Source: Psychrobacter aestuarii
GTDB lineage: Bacteria > Pseudomonadota > Gammaproteobacteria > Pseudomonadales > Moraxellaceae
NCBI RefSeq assembly: GCF_904846035.1
Contig: NZ_CAJGYT010000001.1
Location: 434,001-498,000 of the forward strand
Direction of reading: 5' to 3'
Length of the DNA stretch: 64,000 nt
Both the position numbers and the translations under genes were made by a program. The notes under the pieces are model-generated. The model saw nothing but the letters and a program-made list of their open reading frames with translations. It had not been told where the DNA came from and did no database searches. Below, piece after piece: positions 1 to 8,812 of this stretch. Every line of letters starts with the position of its first letter. The stretch's first letter is position 1.

Positions 1-626
1 TAGAGTGAGTTGGCATAAATCAAATCGCCACGGGCGGTCTGCTCGGTGAGGCTTTTGATGATGCGGTTGGTGGCGTTGACCCCGATATCAGCCACGAGCA
101 GTTGGTCTTCGACTTCTTCTAACAGCTCATCATCAATCTCTTTGCCACCGATTAAGATATTGACCATGCCTTCTGCAAGGTTTTTACGCGACTTGGTCAG
201 CCCTGATTTCATGCGGTTAAACCAGCTGCCTTTTTGCTCTTTTTCTCTTTCTCTGTCGTTTTGCTCGGCAGTGACGTGATTGGCAAGGACGGCTTCGTCA
301 TCATCGCTTGGGGCGCTAGGCGCGATGCTGTCACCGAGCTGGGCTTGTAGCGGCATGGCAGGCGCTTGCGGCGTATCCATGGCTGATGCAGCTTCAGGCG
401 TCAGCGCATCTCCCGCCAGCGGCGTGCCTAGAGCGACGCTGTCTTGGGTGGTCTCAGTCGTGGTCTGCGCGTCAGGGGTCGCTGTACTGCGCTCGCTGTG
501 CGGCGGCTCGTCAATAATAGCAACTTTTTCGACAGGCAGGCTGGGTAAGGTAATGTCGTCGTCTAAATCATCAAGGTCGCCATCTAGATTAATGACCACG
601 CGGTTGGCATTGTTTGGATTATTCAT
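1..626 (-). CDS. ftsY: Signal recognition particle receptor FtsY, N-terminal part (3' end beyond window)
   Basis: FtsY is the membrane-associated GTPase that docks SRP-ribosome complexes at the SecYEG translocon. Reading from the ATG at 626, the first ~110 residues are acidic and rich in Ala, Pro, Ser and Thr, as in the variable A domain. A basic stretch follows (WFNRMKSGLTKSRKNL), then the start of the helical N domain with the typical LLEEVEDQLLVADIGVNAT pattern. The gene runs off the left edge, so the G domain is not visible. It is transcribed away from the small genes at 968-1264. The A domain is poorly conserved, but the N-domain motif makes the call secure. Confidence 0.93.
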   Translation of the reverse strand, partial: MNNPNNANRVVINLDGDLDDLDDDITLPSLPVEKVAIIDEPPHSERSTATPDAQTTTETTQDSVALGTPLAGDALTPEAASAMDTPQAPAMPLQAQLGDSIAPSAPSDDDEAVLANHVTAEQNDREREKEQKGSWFNRMKSGLTKSRKNLAEGMVNILIGGKEIDDELLEEVEDQLLVADIGVNATNRIIKSLTEQTARGDLIYANSL

Positions 627-678
627 ATGTTCGCCCTAAAATAAATGCAAGAAGAACTGCAGGAAAATACGTGCGACA

Positions 679-713
679 GTCGCATACCCACACGCATCCT
701 CGTGTGCGGCGAC
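679..713. other. Hairpin upstream of ftsY
   Basis: Nested inverted repeats: GTCGC pairs with GCGAC on the outside and CACACG with CGTGTG on the inside, around a CATCCT loop. It lies 53 bases upstream of the ftsY start, so it could form in the ftsY leader. There is no T-tract, so it is not an obvious terminator. Function unknown. Confidence 0.4.
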
Positions 714-903
714 CGTCATTATTGTCTTTTGCAATAGTTTAGCACAGTTCCAGACAAGCTCAGAGATTTGCGCAGCTCACGCATATTTTACCTTTATCTT
801 GTTTTCATCATAAGCGCGCGTTCAGTCAGCATGTTGCCAAAGCGCTTGCGGCTGTGGTCAAAGTTATTGTTTAAGAATAAATACCACGTTTATGTAAGAA
901 AGT

Positions 904-932
904 TTGTCTTAAGATTTTGAAACAAATATAAG
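904..932 (+). promoter_or_regulatory. Candidate sigma70 promoter for the small genes at 968-1264
   Basis: TTGTCT at 904-909 and TATAAG at 927-932 with a 17-base spacer. This would start RNA near 939, about 30 bases before the ATG at 968. The rest of 627-967, between ftsY and this promoter, holds only AT-rich sequence with no recognisable gene. Confidence 0.5.
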
Positions 933-967
933 ACGTTTATCTGCGCACAGTATCTATAGGCTTGCGT

Positions 968-1045
968 ATGCTAAAGGGCGCAATTTGTCTGGCTTTGCTG
1001 ACCATATACGCGTTCTACACGCTGCTTTTTATTGCGGGCGGCTGA
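968..1045 (+). CDS. Candidate 25-residue single-span membrane protein
   Basis: A short ORF with ATG at 968 and TGA at 1043-1045. The predicted product starts MLKGAICLALLTIYAFYTLL and ends FIAGG, so nearly the whole chain is one hydrophobic segment behind a single Lys. A weak AGG-like ribosome site lies about 9 bases before the ATG. A sigma70-like promoter (904-932) and a small GC hairpin followed by T-rich sequence (1053-1075) flank it, giving the layout of a minimal gene. I recognise no family. A 25-codon ORF can arise by chance, so translation is unproven; the sequence could instead be leader for the lipoprotein at 1118. Confidence 0.35.
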   Translation: MLKGAICLALLTIYAFYTLLFIAGG

Positions 1046-1052
1046 CTTGTTA

Positions 1053-1075
1053 CGCGACGGGTCGCTTGGTTTTTC
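1053..1075 (+). terminator. Possible weak intrinsic terminator
   Basis: GCGAC-GG-GTCGC hairpin (functional stem 4 bp, loop 4) followed by TTGGTTTTTC. The short stem makes it weak at best; some read-through to the lipoprotein at 1118 would be expected. Confidence 0.3.
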
Positions 1076-1117
1076 TTATTGTATATTCAGCTTTTCTTTT
1101 ATGGTTATCGGAGAGAT

Positions 1118-1264
1118 ATGATGTCTTATTTGTCATCCCTACGCAGCAAGCATGGTTTTGCGGCTGCTTTTGTAATCGGTACGCTGCTGCTAACAGGTTG
1201 TAGCACCACGCATGAGGTACGCCCAACTGCGAGCGTCATGGTCGGCACGCAGCACCGTTTATAA
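1118..1264 (+). CDS. Small lipoprotein, 48 residues
   Basis: The chosen start is ATG 1118, just after a GGAGAGA ribosome-binding site at about 1110-1116; the adjacent ATG at 1121 is equally possible. The product has a basic N-terminus, a hydrophobic stretch (FVIGTLLLTGC) ending in a lipobox, and a short mature tail of about 25 residues with no domain. It fits the tiny lipoproteins common in Moraxellaceae genomes; the function is unknown. It precedes the M16 peptidase genes and may share transcription with them. A longer upstream reading of this frame lacks a ribosome site and spoils the signal peptide. Confidence 0.7.
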   Translation: MMSYLSSLRSKHGFAAAFVIGTLLLTGCSTTHEVRPTASVMVGTQHRL

Positions 1265-1339
1265 AGATTGCGGCGTATGTCTTGATTAGGGACTTTTGTT
1301 CTGCCTATACTGTCGGCAGTATTTATTATTGAGAGTGTT

Positions 1340-2833
1340 ATGTCATCGCTATCTGCTCGTTTATCTGCCCGTACCTTGGGTGTGCTGCTTGTGACAGGGG
1401 CACTATCTGCCTGCCAAAGCACCCCACTGGCGTCCGCCACACCTACCGCGCAAACTGGCGCATCTGCACCCAACAGTACAGCGGCTAAGCCTGCGTCTGC
1501 TGCACAGGATCTTACTATGGACTTATCCGGTCGCCACGAATACCAGCTGGAAAATGGGCTAAAACTGATCATAAAAGAAGACCACCGTGCGCCTGTCGTC
1601 ATGACGCAGATTTGGTACAAAGTCGGCTCAACCGATGAGCCTATTGATAAAGGCGGCATGTCGCATCTGTTAGAGCATATGATGTTCAAGGGCACAGAGC
1701 GGGTCTCAAGCGATGACTTTGAGCGCTTGATTGCCAAGTTTGGCGGCACGAACAATGCCTTTACCAGTTATGATTACACTGGATACTACGAGCTGTTCCC
1801 TGCCAACTATATGCCGCTGGCATTAGAGCTTGAAGCCGATCGCATGATGAATCTGCATTTTGATGCCGCCTCTTTTGCCAAAGAGCATCAGGTGGTGATG
1901 GAAGAGCGCCGCCAGCGTACCGATGACAGCCCTTTGGCTAAGGCTTATGAGTCCTTTCGTTTGCATGCTCTGCCCGACAGCCCAAAAGGCGAGTCGGTCA
2001 TTGGTCCTATGAGCGAGCTTGAGTCCATCACCCTTGCTGATTTGCAATCTTGGTATGACACGTGGTACGCGCCTAATAATGCAACTTTGGTCATCGTTGG
2101 TGATGTCGACCCTACAGCGACGCTCGCTGAGGTCAAACGCTACTTTGGGTCATTACCAAAACGTGCGCTGCCGACACGCCCATCAGTACGCCAAGACGGC
2201 TTTCGCGGTTATAAGCGTTTAAGTGAGCGTCAAGCGGTGCAAGTGCCTGTATTGATGATGGGCTACAATGTGCCGAGTCTGGTGACCGCAGGCACTGATG
2301 GCAAAAAACAAGCCTATGCCTTGTCGCTCGCACAAGACGTGCTGGATGGCGGGCTGTCGGCGCGTCTTGAGCAGCGCTTGGTGCGTGAGCAAGGGCTGTT
2401 GACCACGGTCGGCACATCTTATGATTTGTTAGACCGCGGCGATGGGCTGTTTTTTATTCAAGCAACGCCTCGTGAAGGCGTCAGCGTGCAAGAGGCAGAA
2501 ACCGCCATTCAAGCGCAGATTGACAAGCTGAGCACAGACCCTATTGGTGATGATGAAATCACACGTGCCAAGACCAATACCATCACAGGACTTGTCTACG
2601 CGCAAGACAGCATGGAAGGACAAGCGCGCATGATTGGCTCATTGCAGTCGATAGGCTTAGACGACCGCATCCTTGCGCGCCTGCCTGCTGAGCTGGACAC
2701 GGTGACCACCAAAGACATCCAAGCGGCGGCTCGCCAGTATTTGGTCAAAGACAACCTCACAGTCATGTATGTCTTGCCTGAGGCGGACGCAGAAGACCAA
2801 GACGACAACACGCCAGCTCCTGCCGCGCGCTAA
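1340..2833 (+). CDS. M16 family zinc metallopeptidase (catalytic subunit type), lipoprotein
   Basis: 497 residues. The N-terminus is a lipoprotein signal with a lipobox-like GALSAC, predicting an outer- or inner-membrane anchor on the periplasmic face. The M16 inverted zinc motif HxxEH is intact (HLLEH in GGMSHLLEHMMFKGT), followed by the downstream Glu region and a second M16 half, the inactive C-terminal domain. Family knowledge: pitrilysin/PqqL-type proteases with a clamshell chamber for small peptides. It is followed after 86 bases by a second M16 protein that lacks the zinc site, the usual catalytic plus non-catalytic pairing. Substrate unknown. Confidence 0.88.
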   Translation: MSSLSARLSARTLGVLLVTGALSACQSTPLASATPTAQTGASAPNSTAAKPASAAQDLTMDLSGRHEYQLENGLKLIIKEDHRAPVVMTQIWYKVGSTDEPIDKGGMSHLLEHMMFKGTERVSSDDFERLIAKFGGTNNAFTSYDYTGYYELFPANYMPLALELEADRMMNLHFDAASFAKEHQVVMEERRQRTDDSPLAKAYESFRLHALPDSPKGESVIGPMSELESITLADLQSWYDTWYAPNNATLVIVGDVDPTATLAEVKRYFGSLPKRALPTRPSVRQDGFRGYKRLSERQAVQVPVLMMGYNVPSLVTAGTDGKKQAYALSLAQDVLDGGLSARLEQRLVREQGLLTTVGTSYDLLDRGDGLFFIQATPREGVSVQEAETAIQAQIDKLSTDPIGDDEITRAKTNTITGLVYAQDSMEGQARMIGSLQSIGLDDRILARLPAELDTVTTKDIQAAARQYLVKDNLTVMYVLPEADAEDQDDNTPAPAAR

Positions 2834-2919
2834 TGGCGTACGCCGCGATTTTTGGCAGTACCGCTTTGGGCGGTAGTGTTGATGTTTTGATACCGATATT
2901 GATATAGGCAACCCATACC

Positions 2920-4422
2920 ATGATTGACCCCCGCTTGCGCTCATCCGCCCTATCCCGCTTACGCCTGCACTCTGTGGCGGCTGTAGGTTTTGCAATAAGT
3001 CTTGTCGCCGCCGCTGCCCCTGCATCAGCGCGTGATATATCGCCCACCACCAATGGTCACAGTACTATGCCCATAAAAGCCATGAGCGAGCTGCAAAGCT
3101 TGCAACAAGTAGCGCCGCTGTCGGTCACAGTGCCAAAGATTGAACGCTTTGTCAGCCGCTCGGGGGTGCCCGTTGCTTTTGTACGCGCCACCACCTTACC
3201 CATTGTCGATATTGATTTGCGCTTTAACGCAGGCAGCGCGCGTGATGAGAGCGTCCGCGAGCAGGGTTTTGGTATTGCCAATATGGCCGCCACCATGCTG
3301 ACCCAAGGCACCAAGACACTCGATGAAGAAGCCTTTACCAAAGAGATGGAAATGCTCGGCATTGCGCTCGATAGCCGCGCTTATAAGGATATGTTTATCG
3401 TCTCTATGCGTAGCTTGTCAGATGATACCCACCTCGTCCCAGCGACGACCTTGATGACCCAAATGCTGACAGAGCCACGCTTTGATGACGCGGTGCTGGC
3501 ACGCAATAAGGCGCGGTTACAGGTAGCGCTACAGCAGCAAAAACAAGACCCGACCAGCTTGGCAGGCAATGCGTTTGACAAGGCTTTGTATGGCAATCAC
3601 CCTTATGCGCACCCAAGTGAAGGTACATTAGATAGCGTACCGAGCTTGAGCCAAAGCGATTTGCAACGCTTTCGCCAGCGCTATTTGGTGGCGAGTAATG
3701 CGTCATTGGCCATCACAGGCAATCTGACACTATCAGAAGCCCGTCAGCTTGCAGATGACCTGACCGCAAAACTGCCCAAAGGTACAGCCGCCCCCGCTCT
3801 GCCTGAGCCAAAACCGCCAACACAAGCGCAGCGCATTCACATCCCTTTTCCAAGCACACAGACGACGGTCGTCATGGGGCAACTCGGTGACAAACGCGCC
3901 ACCACCCCAAGCGCGCAGCAACAGCAAACCAACTTTGCCGTTGGTAACGAGGTCATGGCTGGCAGTGATTTTAATGCCCGCTTGATGACTGAGATTCGCC
4001 AAAAGCGTGGCTACACGTACGGCATTTCAGGGGCGATGACGCCCATGCTCACGCGCGGACCGTATATGATTGGCTTTTCGACCCGCAATGACAAGGCGCG
4101 CGAGGCGATTGATGCCAGCTTGGCGGTGATTGAAGACACTGTGACCAAGGGCATCACTCAAGATGAGATGCAGCTGACCAAAGACAATCTAAAAAACAGC
4201 TTTCCGATGGGCTTTGCCAGTAATGCAGGGATAAATAACTTACTCGGTATGATGAATTTTTATCGTCTGCCAGACGACTATCTTGCCGACTATACCAAGC
4301 GCATTGAAAACGTGAATCTCAGCGGCGTCAACGATACCTTAAAACAGACGCTCACGCCTGAGCAGTTTATCATCGTCACTGTCGGTCAAGACGACCCATG
4401 GAAGCACAGCAAACAGCCCTAA
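2920..4422 (+). CDS. M16 family peptidase-like protein, zinc motif absent
   Basis: 500 residues with a Sec-type signal peptide (hydrophobic run ending APASA). The fold signatures of M16 are present, such as GFGIANMAATMLTQGT where the active enzyme has its zinc motif and the RGYTYGISG segment in the C-terminal half. HxxEH is absent. Family knowledge: such subunits pair with an active partner and supply the R/Y substrate-binding residues of the second half. The active M16 gene lies directly upstream on the same strand, so a periplasmic heterodimer is the simplest inference. Confidence 0.85.
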   Translation: MIDPRLRSSALSRLRLHSVAAVGFAISLVAAAAPASARDISPTTNGHSTMPIKAMSELQSLQQVAPLSVTVPKIERFVSRSGVPVAFVRATTLPIVDIDLRFNAGSARDESVREQGFGIANMAATMLTQGTKTLDEEAFTKEMEMLGIALDSRAYKDMFIVSMRSLSDDTHLVPATTLMTQMLTEPRFDDAVLARNKARLQVALQQQKQDPTSLAGNAFDKALYGNHPYAHPSEGTLDSVPSLSQSDLQRFRQRYLVASNASLAITGNLTLSEARQLADDLTAKLPKGTAAPALPEPKPPTQAQRIHIPFPSTQTTVVMGQLGDKRATTPSAQQQQTNFAVGNEVMAGSDFNARLMTEIRQKRGYTYGISGAMTPMLTRGPYMIGFSTRNDKAREAIDASLAVIEDTVTKGITQDEMQLTKDNLKNSFPMGFASNAGINNLLGMMNFYRLPDDYLADYTKRIENVNLSGVNDTLKQTLTPEQFIIVTVGQDDPWKHSKQP

Positions 4423-4440
4423 ATAGGCGCTGTATGTCAC

Positions 4441-4466
4441 AAGCGGCCTTCGGGCTGCTTTTTTTT
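4441..4466 (+). terminator. Rho-independent terminator after the M16 pair
   Basis: AAGCGGCC-TTCG-GGCTGCTT stem with a stable TTCG loop and a run of eight T on the plus strand. It lies 19 bases after the stop of the second M16 gene. Confidence 0.85.
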
Positions 4467-4498
4467 GGTGTGTCATGTGTGCGGTATGTGAGGACGAC

Positions 4499-5008
4499 TT
4501 AATCTTTGACGGTAATGTCAACATCATAGGTGAGGTTTTCGGGACGGTAGGTAAAGCCATTATAAGACAGGCGAATCACGTGTTTGTCGTAGGATTTGAC
4601 TTTATAATCACCATTGGCAAAGTCATGCATGGTTGGTACGACCAGCAAAATTTTTAAATCGCTGTTGTCCGTTGTGACGCTGATGGACTGACCCGCATTG
4701 GGATACAAAAAGTAATCGCAGTAGTCGCCGCTCATCACCTCTTGCGAGCGCTCAATGACATCGCTATCGACTTCGCGCTGGATGAGCTTGGGGCAGACAT
4801 TGCTACGCTCGGCGGCCAGCTGGGCATGATAATTTTCGACATTTTCTTTGACCGCCTCGGCGTTTTTTTGCCGCTCCAGACGCTCTTTTGCACTGTCCAT
4901 ACCCTCAGGTGAGCTACAAGCCGTCAGCAGCAATGCCCCTATACTGACACCAATAGCGGTAATGGACGGTATGCTGGACAAGGTTATGGCGCGAAAACCC
5001 TTTATCAT
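4499..5008 (-). CDS. Hypothetical lipoprotein
   Basis: 169 residues from the ATG at 5008; a GTG at 5014 would add two residues and no strong ribosome site separates them. It has a lipoprotein signal (GALLLTACSS), then a charged helical segment rich in Glu, Lys and Arg (about residues 35-65), then a beta-rich C-terminal half ending YDVDITVKD. I recognise no family. It is a single gene convergent with the M16 pair. Residues 1-30 support export and lipidation; the function is not inferable. Confidence 0.72.
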   Translation of the reverse strand: MIKGFRAITLSSIPSITAIGVSIGALLLTACSSPEGMDSAKERLERQKNAEAVKENVENYHAQLAAERSNVCPKLIQREVDSDVIERSQEVMSGDYCDYFLYPNAGQSISVTTDNSDLKILLVVPTMHDFANGDYKVKSYDKHVIRLSYNGFTYRPENLTYDVDITVKD

Positions 5009-5244
5009 GACCACAGAATATGCTACCTATCGTTGCCTTTGACTTATATTGACAATGAATATACTCAATCAGATTTAACAATACAAATGGCATGTATAAA
5101 TATCAGGCATTTTTTGCTTTACGGTCATATATGCAGATAACTGTCGCAAAACTCAGGCAAAATTATTCTGCCATTTTTAAAAAAAATAGCTTTATTGCTT
5201 CTATCAATGAATAGAGTTAATTTTGATAAATACGGTTATCGCTA

Positions 5245-6120
5245 TCAGTAGCGACAAGTATTGTTATTGACCGCAAAGTTAAAGCCCCACTTGCGATAGC
5301 CTTGGGTGTCCAAATGAATCGCGCCTGTCGAATACAGCCCCAAACCAAAATTGTGCCCTGAGCCTTGGTATTGCCAAAACTCACACAAGCCATCTTGTAC
5401 CCGACCGAGCTGCCAGCGGTTGTGCTCATACTCTGGTACCCAAATATCAATCGCGCCTGCACTCATGTGCTTGCTGCTGTCCGCGCCCCCTGCACAGGCG
5501 TTCAGCTCAGGGCTGCGGTAGACGGAGCGTATCTCGGTTGAGGCTGGCAAGATGCCTTGTTGTTTTAGCGTGCTGTATAGACGCAAGGTGGGTACGACGT
5601 TCGCCCACAGGTATTCAGGTGGCAGCTGATACGGCTCAAAGCCGCACTTCTCCCAGCTGCGTGCGGTGGTCAACAGCTGCTCAAGTGGCGGCACATTGTT
5701 TGCGCCCACACGCGCGTTCAGATATTGCTGATATTTCGCCACTTGCTGCGCGCGGTAGCTGCTGCTATTTAGCCATGATTGAAAGCTCGGCGCTGACTCG
5801 GTTTGCTCATGCGCACTGCCCGTGGCATAGGTGGTCTTATAGCGACTGGCAGGATTGACGCGCGTGTTCTCCTCGATAGACAGCTGTGAGTCATAAGGAA
5901 AGCTGCGCTGCTTTTCTTCAATCAGCGATTGCATGCGGTCGGTCGATGCGGACGCAGGTGCAGGCTGGATATAAGGGGTGTCACGGCGGATTTGAATACG
6001 GCGCTCGCTGCTGTTTTGCAAGATGGCAGCTTGTGCACTGATGCCAGTGATGACAAGACCCAATGAAAGCGTGGAGAGCTGTGCGGCGCGATGGCGCGCG
6101 AGAATAACCTTTGATGTCAT
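5245..6120 (-). CDS. M15-type (D-Ala-D-Ala carboxypeptidase-like) peptidase
   Basis: About 291 residues from ATG 6120; a GTG at 6144 would extend it by 8, and neither start has a strong ribosome site. An N-terminal hydrophobic segment ending at ISAQA looks like a signal peptide. The C-terminal third has the metal-binding layout of peptidase M15: SVYRSPELNACAGG, then SSKHMSAGAIDIW (His and Asp ligands), then a late GAIHLD with another His. Family knowledge: these cleave D-amino-acid bonds in peptidoglycan stems. It lies divergent from rodA, consistent with wall metabolism. The exact substrate is unknown. Confidence 0.75.
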   Translation of the reverse strand: MTSKVILARHRAAQLSTLSLGLVITGISAQAAILQNSSERRIQIRRDTPYIQPAPASASTDRMQSLIEEKQRSFPYDSQLSIEENTRVNPASRYKTTYATGSAHEQTESAPSFQSWLNSSSYRAQQVAKYQQYLNARVGANNVPPLEQLLTTARSWEKCGFEPYQLPPEYLWANVVPTLRLYSTLKQQGILPASTEIRSVYRSPELNACAGGADSSKHMSAGAIDIWVPEYEHNRWQLGRVQDGLCEFWQYQGSGHNFGLGLYSTGAIHLDTQGYRKWGFNFAVNNNTCRY

Positions 6121-6387
6121 GAGAAAAACGACCAATAAAAACACTGCTGCGATACTATCAAATTTTATATGGGCGGGCTAAACTATTGGCACCGACCACG
6201 TAGGACAAATGGCGTTATTAACATTTTTACTGAACATTGTTGATAATAAAGACAGGTTATTACGCCTCTGTTGCTGCTTTTTGTCTGTGGCTCTCTCTTT
6301 TGATTCAATAATACGATAATGCCTTGTTATACATGCTTTGGCGTTACTGCCGCTTTATTCACATAAGGCTTATCGGACTGTTTGTTT

Positions 6388-7521
6388 ATGCGCTACCGCG
6401 ACTTTTTTATTCCTGATAATGCACTGTTACCGCAGCAAACGCCTTGGCAGCGCTGGCACCTTGACCCGTGGTTGATTCTGCTTTTGTTGGCACTGTGTGT
6501 GCTGGGACTGACGGTGCTGTATAGCGCTTCTGCGCAAAACAGCGCGCTGGTACTGCGCCAAATGGTCAGTTACGGCATTGCCTTTATAGTGATGCTGATG
6601 ATGGCGTGGATACCGCCCAGTGTTTATCGCGCATTAACGCCGCTGTTTTATGTGATGGGACTGGTGCTACTGGTCGCCGTTGCCGTCATCGGCGAGGTAC
6701 GGATGGGCGCACAGCGCTGGATTCGTCTGCCAGGGTTTGGCAGCGTACAGCCATCGGAGTTTATGAAGCTGGGTATGCCCATGATGTGTGCGTGGTGGCT
6801 GTCCAAGCGTCCACAGCCTTTGTCTTGGGCGGCCATTATCGGCAGTCTTATGCTGATTGTGCTGCCAGCCGCATTAATCGCTAAGCAGCCCGATTTGGGC
6901 ACGGCGCTCCTTGTGGCAGCAAGTGGGATGTTTGTGCTGTTCTTAGCAGGACTGTCGTGGTCGCTGATAGCGGGCGCGTTATTGCTGTCGATACCACTGG
7001 CCACGTTTGCGTGGTATTTTTTATTACACGAGTATCAGCATCAGCGCGTTTTGACGTTACTAAATCCTGATGCCGATGTGCAAGGCGCAGGCTGGAACAT
7101 CATTCAGTCCAAAACGGCGATTGGCGCGGGTGGCGTTTTTGGCAAGGGCTATTTGGACGGTACCCAGTCGCATTTGGCATTTTTACCTGAAAGTCATACC
7201 GACTTTGTGATTGCGGCTTTTTCAGAAGAGTTTGGGTTGTTAGGCGTGCTGACGTTACTGCTGCTCTATGCAGGACTGTTGGCGCGGGCATTGTATATCG
7301 CCGCGCAGCATCCTGACAGCTATTGCCGATTGCTGGCAGGCGCGATTGCCATGTCTTTTTTCATTTATGTGTTTGTAAATATGGGCATGGTCAGTGGCAT
7401 TTTGCCTGTCGTAGGTGTGCCCCTGCCTTTTATCAGTTATGGCGGTACGGCGGTCGTGACCTTGATGGCAGGGTTTGGCTTATTAATGTCCATCCATACC
7501 CACCCCAATTATCAAGAATAA
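6388..7521 (+). CDS. rodA: Rod shape-determining protein RodA (SEDS glycosyltransferase)
   Basis: 377 residues from ATG 6388; a TTG two codons earlier is less likely. It is a polytopic SEDS protein with about ten membrane segments. Conserved signatures include QPSEFMKLGMPM, KQPDLGTALL, the TDFVIAAFSEEFG loop and PLPFISYGGTA near the C-terminus. RodA polymerises lipid II into glycan strands with PBP2 in the elongasome. mrdA (PBP2) is not adjacent here, but rlpA follows on the same strand. Start and end fit the normal family length. Confidence 0.95.
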   Translation: MRYRDFFIPDNALLPQQTPWQRWHLDPWLILLLLALCVLGLTVLYSASAQNSALVLRQMVSYGIAFIVMLMMAWIPPSVYRALTPLFYVMGLVLLVAVAVIGEVRMGAQRWIRLPGFGSVQPSEFMKLGMPMMCAWWLSKRPQPLSWAAIIGSLMLIVLPAALIAKQPDLGTALLVAASGMFVLFLAGLSWSLIAGALLLSIPLATFAWYFLLHEYQHQRVLTLLNPDADVQGAGWNIIQSKTAIGAGGVFGKGYLDGTQSHLAFLPESHTDFVIAAFSEEFGLLGVLTLLLLYAGLLARALYIAAQHPDSYCRLLAGAIAMSFFIYVFVNMGMVSGILPVVGVPLPFISYGGTAVVTLMAGFGLLMSIHTHPNYQE

Positions 7522-8053
7522 TCGCCCCTCTCCACCTATTTTTAACCTATTGATTTTATTACTATTATTCTTATGTAGTGTAGGTGTATGCAACGTACCT
7601 ATTATTTTTAGCGCAAATATACGCGTTGGTATTAATCCTTGTTTTTTACAAAAATTTGCGGTACTCTCTTTTTACTGTGATTTAGATACACAACCAATAC
7701 ACAGCACCTAACAAAGTTAGCACACGCTTATATTTAAGTCGCAGCGTATCCGTATAGTGATTTTCAGAGTTGCAAAGGCACTACTTAATTAACGGATTTT
7801 AACAAAGCACACCTGAGCCCACTGTCGTTGTTGTACGCGGTGATTACTCAAAGTGACAATATGCGATGTTATTAAGCATATCCTCATACGTATGTGGTCT
7901 GCCTACTACATACCTATGACGAAACACTCATTTACCCATGCTGTATTGCACGGTGTCGGTCTGGCCAAAAACATAATGTATAGCGCCCCCGACAAGTCAC
8001 TAAGTATTGATATCAGTGGCTGTGGTAATAAAGCATCTATAATAGAGGTATTT
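7522..8053. other. Long AT-rich intergenic region between rodA and rlpA
   Basis: About 530 bases with no convincing gene. The frame that continues rlpA upstream to 7853 has no ribosome site or protein signature, whereas 8054 has both. Nothing resembling a known riboswitch or terminator stood out. It presumably carries the rlpA promoter and a leader. Confidence 0.5.
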
Positions 8054-8665
8054 ATGAATAAGCGTTTGTCTGGTTTACTGGCAATGTCAGTCTGTTTGTT
8101 CACAAGCACTGCGATGATCTCAAATGCTCAAGCAGTCGAAACAAAATCCATCTCGAGCTTATCTCAAGACAATTCTGCACATATTGATCGCGTTCTTAGC
8201 GAACTTACTCGTCAGCACGATGGCGCTTCAAGCCTCGTAAAATCAGCCCGCCAGCCCACTTCATTGGCACTTAACAGCTCACTGTTGGCACAAGACACCA
8301 GCACAGCGACCAATGATGAAGATGTGCTTGAGCGCTTAACTGCCGTTGCCTCAAACAGCGTCAGCAAATTTAAGCAAACAGGTCTTGCCTCTTGGTATGG
8401 TCGCAAATTCCACGGCCGCAAAACTGCCAGTGGCGATATCTTTGATATGAATGCCTTGACTGCGGCGCACCGCTCATTGCCACTGAACTGTTATGTAAAA
8501 GTGACCAATAAGAGCAATGGTAAGAGCGTGGTTGTTAAAGTCAATGACCGTGGTCCCTTCCATGGCAACCGAGTCCTTGACCTATCTTATGGCGCTGCCA
8601 AGCAACTGGGCATTACCAGTAAAGGTGTCGGCAACGTCTCTATTGAGCGTGTCTCTGGACCATAA
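8054..8665 (+). CDS. rlpA: RlpA-like septal ring lytic transglycosylase, DPBB domain only
   Basis: 203 residues from ATG 8054, preceded by AGAGGT at 8044-8049. There is a Sec signal peptide (cleavage near NAQA), a low-complexity Ser/Thr linker, then a double-psi beta-barrel from about residue 105: GLASWYGRKFHGRKTASG, FDMNALTAAHRSLP and VVVKVNDRGPFHGNRVLDLS with the catalytic-type Asp. There is no Cys for lipidation and no C-terminal SPOR domain, so it is shorter than E. coli or Pseudomonas RlpA. The position beside rodA echoes the classical mrdB-rlpA neighbourhood. Confidence 0.87.
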   Translation: MNKRLSGLLAMSVCLFTSTAMISNAQAVETKSISSLSQDNSAHIDRVLSELTRQHDGASSLVKSARQPTSLALNSSLLAQDTSTATNDEDVLERLTAVASNSVSKFKQTGLASWYGRKFHGRKTASGDIFDMNALTAAHRSLPLNCYVKVTNKSNGKSVVVKVNDRGPFHGNRVLDLSYGAAKQLGITSKGVGNVSIERVSGP

Positions 8666-8690
8666 TTATAGCGTTCACCCTGTCATGTAT

Positions 8691-8721
8691 AAAAAAGCCT
8701 GCTTCAATTGCAGGCTTTTTT
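8691..8721. terminator. Bidirectional rho-independent terminator between rlpA and radA
   Basis: Perfect 12-bp stem AAAAAAGCCTGC / GCAGGCTTTTTT around TTCAATT. It has T-tracts on both strands and lies between the converging rlpA (+) and radA (-). Confidence 0.9.
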
Positions 8722-8812
8722 ATGTCTGTTGTTTATGTTCAGGCTATTGTGGCAACAGTGCCATCAAAAGCTTTAGCCGTGCATAACATCATAATAACCA
8801 TCAAGCCTGTCT

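Noticed and set aside
985-1203. Plus-strand 72-codon frame near the small lipoprotein
   Set aside because: Overlaps both the 25-codon ORF and the lipoprotein in other frames, with no start signal.
7853-8053. Upstream extension of the rlpA frame by 67 codons
   Set aside because: No ribosome site at 7853; residues unlike any signal peptide; a clear signal peptide and AGAGGT site occur at 8054.
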